Source: Thermopolyspora sp040678635 | GTDB taxonomy: Bacteria > Actinomycetota > Actinomycetes > Streptosporangiales > Streptosporangiaceae | Direction of reading: 5' to 3' | Assembly: GCF_040678635.1 (NCBI RefSeq) | Contig: NZ_JBFATZ010000002.1 | Span: 124,001 to 188,000 of the forward strand | Length of the DNA stretch: 64,000 nt | Part shown: in pieces, positions 34,630 through 43,500 of the stretch | Position numbering within the stretch: position 1 is the stretch's first letter | Layout: each line of letters starts with the position of its first letter | The notes under the pieces: model-generated | Database searches by the model: none | What the model saw: only the letters and a program-made list of their open reading frames with translations | What the model was told of the DNA's origin: nothing | Made by a program: the position numbers and the translations under genes

Positions 34630-34705
34630 TCGTCTCCGGCGTCTCCTCCCGCCGTGGGCCGTGCCGGAGTCGATCTGTGTCGGCCCCTCCCACCGAAAGC
34701 ACTTC

Positions 34706-34720
34706 TAGAATATAGTTCTA
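34706..34720. promoter_or_regulatory. Operator-like palindrome before the acyl-CoA dehydrogenase gene
   Basis: TAGAA-TATAG-TTCTA, perfect 5-bp arms in an AT-rich island within GC-rich DNA, 27 bases upstream of ATG 34748. It resembles a TetR-family site but does not fit the 14-bp KstR consensus. Confidence 0.55.
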
Positions 34721-34747
34721 ACCGGTCGTTGTGGTGGGAGGAGCGTC

Positions 34748-37006
34748 ATGGCGATAGGGCTGAGCGAGGAGCACGAGGCGCTGCGGGAGTCCGTGAGCGG
34801 CTGGGCGGCACGGGAGATTCCGTCGACGGTGGTCCGCGCGGCGGTGGGGGCCGAGAACGAGGAGCGTCCCGGCTTCTGGTCGGCCCTGGCCGGTCAGGGG
34901 CTGCTGGGCCTGCACATCCCCGAGGAGCACGGCGGATCCGGCTACGGACTGCTTGAGGTGGCCGTGGCGCTGGAGGCCCTGGGCGAGCGTGTGGCCCCGG
35001 GGCCGTACCTGCCGACGGTGCTGGCGGGCGCGGCCGTGCTCGCCTCGGACGGCAAGGCGCACGCCGAGCTGCTGCCCGGCCTCGCCGACGGCACCCTCAC
35101 CGGCGCCGTCGCACTCACCGGCTCGATCACCGGGAGCCGGGACGACGACGGCGTGCTCACCATCAGCGGCGCGGCCGAGCCCGTGCTCGGCGGCGCGCTC
35201 GCCGACGTGATCGTCCTGCCGGTCCGGGTGGGCGAGGACGAGGAGTGGGTGGCGATCGACGCCGCGCGAGCCACCGTCACCCCGATCAAGAGCCTCGACG
35301 TGACCCGGGGCGTCGCGAAGGTGGAGGTGGACGGCCTCGCCGTCCCGGCGCAGCGCGTCCTGGACGGGCTGGGGCGCGCCCGGGTGCGCGATCTCGCCGC
35401 CGTGCTGTTCGGCGCGGAGGCGGCGGGCCTGGCCGCCTGGTGCGTCACCGCCGCCGCCGAGTACGCCAAGGTGCGCGTGCAGTTCGGGCGGCCGATCGGC
35501 CAGTTCCAGGGCATCAAACACAAGATCGCGCGCATGCTCGTGGCGTTGGAGCAGGCCCGCGCGACCGTCTGGGACGCCGCCCGCGCCCTCGACGCGGCGG
35601 CCGAGGGCGGTCTCGGCGGCGAGCGAGCCGACGAGCGGGTCGATGGGGGGGCCGACGAGCGCGCATTCGCGGTCGCGGTCGCCGGGGTGACGGCCCCCGA
35701 CGCCGCCGTGCTGTGCGCCAAGGACGCCATCCAGACCTTCGGCGGCATCGGCTACACCTACGAGCACGACGTCCACCTCTACTACCGCCGCGCCCTCACC
35801 CTGCGCGCCCTGCTCGGCTCCTCGGCCGAGTGGGCCGACGCGGTGGCGGGCCTCGCGCTCTCCGGCGTCACCCGCGAGATGCGGCTCGACCTTCCCGAGG
35901 ACGCCGAGCCGCTGCGCGCCTCGATCCGCGCGGAGATCGACGAGATCGCCCGGCTGGAGGGCAAGGAGCAAAAGCGCGCCCTCGCCGCCGCCGGATTCGT
36001 CATGCCCCACCTGCCGCGGCCGTGGGGGCGCGGCGCCAAGCCGCTGGAGCAGGTCCTCATCCTCCAGGAGCTCAAGGCCGCGAAGGTACGGCTGCCGCAG
36101 ATGATCATCGGCGCCTGGGTGGTGCCCTCGCTCGTCTCGTACGGCACGCCGGAGCAGCAGGAGCGCTTCCTGCCGCCCACGCTCAGCGGCGAGCTGATCT
36201 GGTGCCAGCTCTTCTCCGAGCCCGGCGCGGGCTCCGACCTGGCCTCGCTGCAGATGAAGGCCGAGCGGGTGGAGGGCGGCTGGCGCCTCAACGGCCAGAA
36301 GGTGTGGACCTCGCTCGCCCACCACGCCGAGTGGGGCATCTGCATCGCCCGCACCGATCCGGCCAAGCCCAAGCACGACGGCATCACGTACTTCCTGGTG
36401 AACATGAAGTCGCCGGGCGTCACCGTCCGCCCGCTCACCGAGATGACCGGGGAGAACCTGTTCAACGAGGTCTTCCTCGACGACGTCTTCGTCCCGGACG
36501 AGATGGTCGTCGGCGAGGTGAACGCGGGCTGGCGGGTCGCCCGCAACACGCTGTCGAACGAGCGGGTGTCGCTGTCCGGCGGCTCGGGAACCTCCGGCGC
36601 GAGCGTCCCCGACCTGCTCGGCCTGTGCTCCCGCCTGGGCCGCGACCTCACCCCTGCCGAGCGTCTCGACCTCGCCGCCGTCGTCTGCGAGGCGCACTCG
36701 ATGGCCGCGCTCAGCCTGCGCGTCACCCTCAAGCAACTCGCCGGCGCGGAGCCCGGCGCCGACGCCTCGGTCCGCAAGCTGCTGTCCACCTCGCACGCCC
36801 AGCGCGTGGCCGAGTGCGCGGTGAATCTCCTCGGCCCGGCCGCGACCGTCGCCGCCGACATGAAGCTCGGCGACGCGGGCTACTGGAACCGGGCGATCCT
36901 CGCCAGCCGCGCCATGACCATCTACGGCGGCACCACCGAGGTCCAGCTCAACATCATCGGCGAGCGCATGCTGGGCCTGCCCCGCGACCCCGAGCCCGGC
37001 AAGTGA
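34748..37006 (+). CDS. Two-domain fused acyl-CoA dehydrogenase (FadE6/FadE34 architecture)
   Basis: A 752-residue protein with two acyl-CoA dehydrogenase units in one chain. The first spans about residues 1-375 (IGLSEEHEALRESVSGW to YEHDVHLYYRRALTLRALLG), the second about 400-750 (from EIDEIARLEGKEQKRALAAA, with WCQLFSEPGAGSDLASLQ and FLVNMKSPGVTVRPLTEMTG). The first unit has Glu in GGIGYTYEHD, a possible catalytic base. The second has YGGTTEVQ, with Gly where many family members have the base in YEGT. One active site per fused pair is therefore likely, as in mycobacterial FadE heterodimers and in FadE34. A 17-residue acidic insert (about 293-310) contains a near-repeat of ADER. ATG 34748 has GGGAGGAG upstream. 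It probably acts in beta-oxidation of a bulky acyl-CoA; the substrate is unknown. Confidence 0.88.
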   Translation: MAIGLSEEHEALRESVSGWAAREIPSTVVRAAVGAENEERPGFWSALAGQGLLGLHIPEEHGGSGYGLLEVAVALEALGERVAPGPYLPTVLAGAAVLASDGKAHAELLPGLADGTLTGAVALTGSITGSRDDDGVLTISGAAEPVLGGALADVIVLPVRVGEDEEWVAIDAARATVTPIKSLDVTRGVAKVEVDGLAVPAQRVLDGLGRARVRDLAAVLFGAEAAGLAAWCVTAAAEYAKVRVQFGRPIGQFQGIKHKIARMLVALEQARATVWDAARALDAAAEGGLGGERADERVDGGADERAFAVAVAGVTAPDAAVLCAKDAIQTFGGIGYTYEHDVHLYYRRALTLRALLGSSAEWADAVAGLALSGVTREMRLDLPEDAEPLRASIRAEIDEIARLEGKEQKRALAAAGFVMPHLPRPWGRGAKPLEQVLILQELKAAKVRLPQMIIGAWVVPSLVSYGTPEQQERFLPPTLSGELIWCQLFSEPGAGSDLASLQMKAERVEGGWRLNGQKVWTSLAHHAEWGICIARTDPAKPKHDGITYFLVNMKSPGVTVRPLTEMTGENLFNEVFLDDVFVPDEMVVGEVNAGWRVARNTLSNERVSLSGGSGTSGASVPDLLGLCSRLGRDLTPAERLDLAAVVCEAHSMAALSLRVTLKQLAGAEPGADASVRKLLSTSHAQRVAECAVNLLGPAATVAADMKLGDAGYWNRAILASRAMTIYGGTTEVQLNIIGERMLGLPRDPEPGK

Positions 37007-37108
37007 CCGGCTGAACGACCCCGGCCCGGATGCTGTGCTGTCATATGCCGTCATCTGGTGAGATGTCGGTATCGTGACCGGCGCATAGCGGTGGCGTTGG
37101 GGAGGATC

Positions 37109-38746
37109 GTGGCGCTTGGCGGCGGGGTCGCGCAGGTGTGGTCCCGCCGCGGCGGGCTCCTGGCCGCGATGCCCGCGCTGGTGGGTCTCGCGCTGGGGGT
37201 CGTGGCGCTCGGGCCGGGCCTTGGCCCGGGGTTCGTGCTGCGGTACGACATGGTGTTCGTGCCGGATCCGCCGATCGTCTGGCCCGGCGGGGGGTTTCCC
37301 CGGGCGGTGCCGAGCGATCTGGTCGTGGCCGTCCTCGCGTGGGCGCTGCCCGCGCAGGTGGTGCAGAAGGCGATCCTGCTGGGGATCTTCGCGCTGGGGG
37401 CCGCCGGGGCGGCGGCGCTGGTGCCGGGAGGGCGGCCGGTGCCCCGGCTGGCGGCGGCGATCTTCTATGTCTGGAACGCCTACCTCGCGCAGCGGCTGCT
37501 GCTGGGGCAGTGGGCGTTGCTGCTCGGCTTCGCGGGGCTGCCCTGGGCGGTGCGGGCGGCCGCGAAGGGCGGCGCCGGCCGCCTCGCGGTCGCCCTGCTG
37601 CCCGCCGCGGTCGGCGGCTTCCAGGCGATGCTGGTGTCCGCGCCCGCCGTGCTCGCGGTCGCCGCCACCCGGCCGGGCCCGCGTGCGCGCGGGCTGGTGG
37701 CCGCGGTCGGCCTGCCGGCGGTGTTCTCCCTGCCGTGGGCGGTGCCCGCCGTGCTGTCGGGCGCGGTGACCGACCCGGCCGGGGTGGACGCCTTCGCCGC
37801 CCGCGCCGACGGGCCGTACGGCACGCTCGGCAGCCTGCTCGCGCTCGGCGGGGTCTGGAGCGCCGAGGCCGGGGTCCCCGCCCAGGAGGTGTGGCTGCCC
37901 GCGACGGCGCGCCTGGCGGTCTGCCTGGCGGCCGTCGCCGGGTACCTGTGGCTGCGGCGTTCCCGGTCCGGTTCGTCGCGCTCCGCCGGGGGCCGCGGCG
38001 GGTACCCGTGGTGGGCCGGGCTGCTCGTCGCGGCGGTCGCGGGGCTGGGCGTCGCGTTGCTCGGTGCGCATCTGCCGGGGGTGCTGAAGGCGCTGATCGG
38101 GTGGTGGCCGGGGTTCGGTCCGCTGCGTGACGGTCAGGCGTATATCGCGCCCCTCGTCCTGCTCCAGGCCGTCGGCTTCGGCGCGCTCGTCGCCCGGCTC
38201 GTGCGCGTACCCGGTCGCGAGGACGCCGCGCGGGGCGGGGGCGCGGCGGCGGGGTGGGTGACCGGCGTGGTGGCGCTTCTCGCGCCGCTGCTGGTGCTGC
38301 CCGGGCCGGCGTGGGGGGCCTGGGGGCGGCTGGCCGCGGTGGAGTATCCGGCGGAGTGGGGGCGGGTCCGGGCGGTGGTGGACGGGGATCCCGCGCCCGG
38401 GGCGCTGGTGTCGCTGCCGTGGGGGGCGCATCGGGCGTTCGGGTGGAACGGCGGGCGGGTGACGCTGGATCCGGCGGTCAAGATGTTCGCGCGGCGGGTG
38501 GTGTGGAACGACGAGCTGATGGTGGGGCTGCCGGGCGGGGGCGTGCTGCGCGTCGGCAGGGAGGACGCGCGGGCGCGGGAGATCGGCGCGCTCGTCTCGG
38601 GGACGGGGGCGCTCACGGCCGGGCTGCGGTCGCGGGGCGTGCGGTACGTGCTGATCAGCGGACCGAACGAGAACACGTTTCGGTCTCGGCTCGCGGGGGC
38701 CGTGATCGTGTACGCGGGGCCGGAGCTCCTGCTGCTGCGGCTGTGA
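37109..38746 (+). CDS. Polytopic membrane protein, glycosyltransferase-like (Rv0226c-like)
   Basis: About 545 residues with roughly ten membrane helices (first GLLAAMPALVGLALGVVALG) and an extracytoplasmic C-terminus ending GVRYVLISGPNENTF ... VIVYAGPELLLLRL. An early loop carries RYDMVFVPDPPIVW, the place where GT-C-type transferases hold their acidic catalytic residues, and WNAYLAQRLLLGQWALLLGF is typical of this class. By layout and neighbourhood it resembles the mycobacterial transmembrane protein Rv0226c, whose function is not settled. GTG 37109 is chosen for the GGGGAGG just upstream; GTG 37091 and 37058 are in frame alternatives. It is the first gene of the envelope-polysaccharide locus. 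Confidence 0.75.
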   Translation: MALGGGVAQVWSRRGGLLAAMPALVGLALGVVALGPGLGPGFVLRYDMVFVPDPPIVWPGGGFPRAVPSDLVVAVLAWALPAQVVQKAILLGIFALGAAGAAALVPGGRPVPRLAAAIFYVWNAYLAQRLLLGQWALLLGFAGLPWAVRAAAKGGAGRLAVALLPAAVGGFQAMLVSAPAVLAVAATRPGPRARGLVAAVGLPAVFSLPWAVPAVLSGAVTDPAGVDAFAARADGPYGTLGSLLALGGVWSAEAGVPAQEVWLPATARLAVCLAAVAGYLWLRRSRSGSSRSAGGRGGYPWWAGLLVAAVAGLGVALLGAHLPGVLKALIGWWPGFGPLRDGQAYIAPLVLLQAVGFGALVARLVRVPGREDAARGGGAAAGWVTGVVALLAPLLVLPGPAWGAWGRLAAVEYPAEWGRVRAVVDGDPAPGALVSLPWGAHRAFGWNGGRVTLDPAVKMFARRVVWNDELMVGLPGGGVLRVGREDARAREIGALVSGTGALTAGLRSRGVRYVLISGPNENTFRSRLAGAVIVYAGPELLLLRL

Positions 38747-38883
38747 CGTGGGGTAACGTAAAATCTCCTGGCATACTGGACGGTAAGTCCATTTATGCGG
38801 TTTCATGAATCACCTACCTTTTGTGGTGTATCGCGTTCTACTGTCGGTGGATCTAGGCGTACGCACTAGAAGGGAGAAGCCCG

Positions 38884-39015
38884 TTGGTGCGAGTCCTGGC
38901 GGCGCTGATCGTCGGGGCGGTGATGGCGGTCGGCGCCTCGGTGGCGGTCGTCAACGTCGCCGCGCCCAGTCCGGAGCCGCCGAACCGGCCGCTGTACAAC
39001 TACGGCTCCAGGTGA
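38884..39015 (+). CDS. Tiny single-pass membrane protein, DUF2613-like (Rv0236A-like)
   Basis: A 43-residue protein starting at TTG 38884 (or GTG 38887), with AGGGAG seven bases before the TTG. One hydrophobic helix (VRVLAALIVGAVMAVGASVA then VVNV) is followed by a short outside tail, PSPEPPNRPLYNYGSR. The YGSR ending and size match the actinobacterial DUF2613 proteins; Rv0236A, beside aftD in M. tuberculosis, is a small protein of this kind. An aftD-like gene lies 1.5 kb downstream here, which supports the assignment. Function is unknown. The preceding AT-rich spacer (38747-38883) probably holds its promoter. Confidence 0.7.
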   Translation: MVRVLAALIVGAVMAVGASVAVVNVAAPSPEPPNRPLYNYGSR

Positions 39016-39172
39016 TCGGTGAGCGGTTGATCCGAGTCCGGTGATCGCCGTTCGCGCACCGAAGAGAGCAGTGAGCACGGAGCCTGGCGTGAGCCATGCC
39101 CGAAGCGGGCCCGAAAGGGCCGGGGGGTCCCGGGGGTCATTGTCCGATGGCAGCAGGGGAGAAGGAGACGAC

Positions 39173-40501
39173 GTGGCCCCACCATACGCGGAAGGAGGGC
39201 TGCGCCTCCCCGGCCCTCCTGACCCGCCGAGCTCGCCCAGCCCTCTGGACCCGCCGAGCCCTCTGGGCCGGCCGAGCCCCGTGAGCCCGCCGCCCCACCA
39301 CCCCGCGCCCGAGCCGGTCCTCGCGGGCGTCCGGGTCGCCCTGCTGAACTTCCGCGAGCCCCTCCAGTCGGCGGCCGGCGGCGCCGAGCAGTACGCCTGG
39401 CAGGTCTGCCGCCACCTCATCGCCCAGGGCGCCTCGGTCACCTTCGCCACCAGCCGCGAGCCCGGCCAGCGCCGCGCCGAACGCCGCGACGGCGTCGAGC
39501 TGCGCCGCATGGGCAACCGCTACCTGGTCTACCTGCTGGTCCCGCTGTGGTTGCTGCTGCGTCGCCGCCGCTTCGACATCGTGATCGACTGCATGAACGG
39601 CATCCCGTTCTTCGCCCCGCTGGTCGTGCGCCGCCGTACCCCCGTGATCTCGCTCGTGCACCACGTGCACGACCGGCAGTTCCACGCGTTCTTCCCGCCC
39701 TGGATCGCCAGGCTCGGCTGCTTCATCGAAGGACCGGTGGCCCGGCTGCTGTACCGGCGCCGCACCACCGTGACCGTGTCGGAGTCGTCCCGCCAGGAGC
39801 TGCGCGAGCGGCTGCGGTGGAAGGCGCCCATCCTGGTCATCCCCAACGGCAGCCCCGCCGTCCGGCCGGTGGGGCACGGCTACGGCGAGCCCGCGGGCGA
39901 CCCGGCGATCGCCTACCTCGGCCGGCTCGTCGGCCACAAGCGGGTCGAGCGCGTCGTGGAGCTGGCCGACGAGCTCGCCGGCACGTGGCCGGGGCTGCGC
40001 GTGCACGTCATCGGGCGCGGCCCGGAGCGGCGGCGGCTCGCCGCGCGGGCGCGGGAGCTGGGCGTGGCCGACCGGGTACGGCTGCACGGCTTCCTCGCCG
40101 AGGCGGACAAGAACGCGGTGCTCGGCGCGGCCCGGCTCAACGTGACCGCCTCGGAGTTCGAGGGCTGGGGCCTCACCGTCATCGAGGCCGCCGCGCTCGG
40201 CGTCCCCACCGTCGCCTACGACGTGGCGGGGCTGCGCGACTCGGTACGGCACGGCGAGACCGGCTGGCTCGTCCGCGACGGCGAGCGCCTGGCCGACGTC
40301 GTCGCCCGCGCCCTGAAGGAGCTCGACGACCCCGTACGGCGGGCCGAGATACAACAGGCATGCCGAGCGTGGGCGGGGGAGTTCACCTGGGGCCGCACCG
40401 GCGCTAGGATGACCGCGCTGATAGCCGCTGAGCTGGATAAGAGCGGATATCGTCGGCCAGCACGGTTCCACCTCGCCCCCCGCGAGACCGAAATCACCTG
40501 A
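39173..40501 (+). CDS. GT4-family glycosyltransferase (Rv0225-like)
   Basis: A 442-residue cytosolic or membrane-associated retaining glycosyltransferase. After a proline-rich leader of about 45 residues with SPL-type repeats come the two Rossmann halves of a GT-B enzyme: VRVALLNFREPLQSAAGGAE near the start, the loop ISLVHHVHDRQFHAFFPPW, TVTVSESSRQEL, AIAYLGRLVGHKRVERVVEL, and the donor-binding E-x7-E segment TASEFEGWGLTVIEAAALG. GTG 39173 follows AGAAGGAG at ideal spacing. The proline-rich start lies downstream of that site and so is real coding sequence. Neighbours and size match Rv0225 of the mycobacterial envelope locus. Donor and acceptor sugars are unknown. Confidence 0.88.
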   Translation: MAPPYAEGGLRLPGPPDPPSSPSPLDPPSPLGRPSPVSPPPHHPAPEPVLAGVRVALLNFREPLQSAAGGAEQYAWQVCRHLIAQGASVTFATSREPGQRRAERRDGVELRRMGNRYLVYLLVPLWLLLRRRRFDIVIDCMNGIPFFAPLVVRRRTPVISLVHHVHDRQFHAFFPPWIARLGCFIEGPVARLLYRRRTTVTVSESSRQELRERLRWKAPILVIPNGSPAVRPVGHGYGEPAGDPAIAYLGRLVGHKRVERVVELADELAGTWPGLRVHVIGRGPERRRLAARARELGVADRVRLHGFLAEADKNAVLGAARLNVTASEFEGWGLTVIEAAALGVPTVAYDVAGLRDSVRHGETGWLVRDGERLADVVARALKELDDPVRRAEIQQACRAWAGEFTWGRTGARMTALIAAELDKSGYRRPARFHLAPRETEIT

Positions 40502-40532
40502 GAATGCTCCTGACCCCCGCAGAGAGCGCGCC

Positions 40533-43500
40533 GTGACCTTCGCGACCATCGCCCCCTCCCTGGCCGCCTGGTTCCGTCCCCTGGCGGCCGGCCGGACCGG
40601 GGAGGACCGCCCCGGCGACCTCCGGCACCGGCTCCGCCTGCTGGCGGGGTGCCTGCTCCTCGGCGCGATCGCCTTCCACACCGCGCCCGGCAACGTGATC
40701 TCCGAGACCAAGGTCGACATGGCGGTGAACCCGCTGGGCTTCCTCGGCCGGGCCGCGCACCTGTGGGATGACGCCTATTTCGGGCACCTCCAGAATCAGG
40801 CTTACGGCTACCTGTTCCCGATGGGACCGTTCTACGCGGTGCTGCGCGGGCTCGACATGCCGCCGTGGACGATCCAACGGCTGTGGATGACGCTCGTGCT
40901 GTGCGCCGCGTTCCTCGGCGTCGAACGACTCGCCCGCGCGCTGCGGATCGGCTCGCCGAACTGCCGCATCCTCGCCGGTCTCGGGTACGCGCTCGCCCCG
41001 CACGCGCTGGCGCTGATCGGCGTCAACTCCTCGGAGTTCCAGCCGAGCGCGGTGCTGCCGTGGGTCCTGCTGCCGCTGGTGTACGGCACGCGGGAGGCGA
41101 TCAGCCCGCGCCGCGCCGCCGCCCTGTCCGCGGTGGCGTTCCTGTTCGCCGGGGGGATCAACGCCGCCGCCGAGCTGGCCGTGCTCGTGGTCCCCGGCCT
41201 CTACCTGCTCACCCGCTCGCGCGGGCGGCGCACGTGGGCGCTGCTCGCCTGGTGGCTCGCGTGCGTGGCCGCCGTGTCGATGTGGTGGCTGGTGCCGCTG
41301 CTGCTGCTCGGCCGGTACATCTTCTCCTTCCTGCCGTTCATCGAGACGGCCGATGCGACCACGAGCGTGACCTCGCTGTTCAACGCCCTGCGCGGCACGT
41401 CGGGCTGGCTGTCCTTCCTGCCGGTGGACGGCAGGGCGTGGCTGCCGGCCGCGTACGAGCAGGCCACCCGGCCGTGGCTGATCGCGGTCACCGCCGCCGT
41501 GGCGGCGCTCGGGGTGGCGGGGCTGGTGCGGCGCGGCACGCCCGAGCGCACGTTCCTGACGGTGAGCGCGCTGGTCGGTGTGGTGATCGTGACGGCCGGG
41601 CACGCCGACGCGCTCGCGTTCCCGTGGGCCGAGCAGGTGCGGGCGGCGTTCGACGGGCCGCTCGCGCCCTTCCGGAACCTGCACAAGTTCGACGCGCTGA
41701 TCCGGCTGCCGCTCGCGCTGGGGCTGGCGGCGCTGCCGATGGCGCGGCCGAGCGGGGTCCGGCTGCGGGTGGCGGCGCTGAGCGCGGGGGTGGCCGTGCT
41801 GTCGGCGGTGCCGGTCGCGACGGCCGGGGTGACGCCGCCGGGGTCGTTCGCCGACCTGCCGTCGTACTGGCGGGACGCGGCGAACTGGCTGAACAGGGAG
41901 ACCGGCCAGGGGATGGTGCTGGCGATTCCGGGGTCCAAGCGCGGCGAGTACCAGTGGGGGCGGCCGCTGGACGAGCCGATGCAGATGCTGCTGACCGTGC
42001 GCTGGGCCAACCACTCCAACGTGCCGTGGGGGTCGGCCGGGCTCGCCCGGCTGCTGCAGACGATCGACGAGCGGTTCGGCAACGGGATCGGCTCGGAGGG
42101 GCTGACGCTGACGCTGCGCCGCATCGGGGTGAAGTACCTGCTGGTGCGCAACGACCTGGCCCGCGACACGATCGGCACGGCGTGGCCGGCGCGGGTGCAC
42201 CAGGCGCTCGACGACTCGACCGGGCTGCGGCGCGTCGCCGAGTTCGGGCCGCTCGTCGGCGATGCGTCCAGCGGGATCGCGTCGGGCTGGTTCGACCAGC
42301 CGTACCGGGCGCTGGAGGTGTACGAGGTGCCCGATCCGGCGCCGCTCGCCTCCGTGGTGCCCGCCGACCCGACGGTGCGGGCGACCGGCGCGCCCGAGGG
42401 GGTGCTCGCCATGGCGGAGAACGGGCTGCTCGATGGCGACGCGCCCGTGCTGCTCGGCGACGAGCCGGGCGCCTCGGCGATCCCCGACGCCGACACCGTG
42501 GTCACCGACACGCTGCGGCGGCGTCACCTGGTGTTCGGCGACGTACGCCGAAGCACGAGCGGGACCCTCACCGACGAGGAGAGCGAGCGGGAGAAGGTCA
42601 CCGACCTGCTCGATCCGGCGTGGGCGGGGTTCGCGGCCACGGCCCGCCATCTCGGCGTGGCCGGCATCGCCGCCTCCTCCTCCGACGCCGGCGTCACGGC
42701 GTCGGCGGCGCGGCGCGACCCGGGGCGGCAGCCGTACGCGGCCTTCGACGGGGACCCGCGCACGAGCTGGCGCTCCGACGGGTGGAACGGCGCGCTCGGC
42801 GAGTGGCTGGAGGTGCGGTTCACCGCGCCGCTGCGGGTGCCGCGGATCATGGTCGCCTTCGAGCAGGGCGTGATCGGGCCGCCGGTGGCGGAGGTCGCCG
42901 TGGAGACCGACGCCGGGACCCGCCGGGCGGCGGTGCGGCCGACCGCCGACCCGCAGCCGGTGGAGCTGCCCGACGGGCCGACGCGCCGGCTGCGCATCCG
43001 CGTCACCAAACTCGCCCACGAGCCCGGGAACGCCTTCGGCGACCGGGTCGGCATCACCGAGGTGACGATCCCGGGGGTGCGTCCGGGGCGGACGATCGAC
43101 GTGCCCGGCCCGTCGGGGTCGTCGCCGGGGGCCGTGGTCCTCACCGAGCAGGGGAGCGCCCCGGCGTGCATGCGCGGCTCGGCGGCGTGGACCTGCTCGC
43201 AGACGCTGGAGATCCTCGGCGAGGACGGGTACGGTTTCGACCGCATGTTCGAGGCGGCGCGGGACGAGACGCGCACCGTGACCGGCCGCGCGGTGCTCAC
43301 CGACCCCGGTTTCGCGGCCGAGCTGACCACGCTGCCGAAGGTGTATCCGCAGGTCACCGCGTCGTCCACGGCCACCGACCATCCGGCGGTGCTGGGCCGG
43401 GCGGCGATGGACGGCGACCCGCGCACGATCTGGTACGCCCTGCCCCACGACCGGCGGCCCGCCCTCGACGTCGATCTGGGGAGAAAGCAGCGGATCTCCG

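Noticed and set aside
34706..34720. KstR operator at the acyl-CoA dehydrogenase gene
   Set aside because: The palindrome is 15 bp with AAT-ATA-GTT rather than AACNNGTT, so it does not fit the 14-bp consensus.
38852..38872. TCTAG...CTAGA palindrome near the DUF2613-like gene
   Set aside because: The arms are out of register by one base around a GCGTACGC core, so the symmetry is weak; not listed as an operator.
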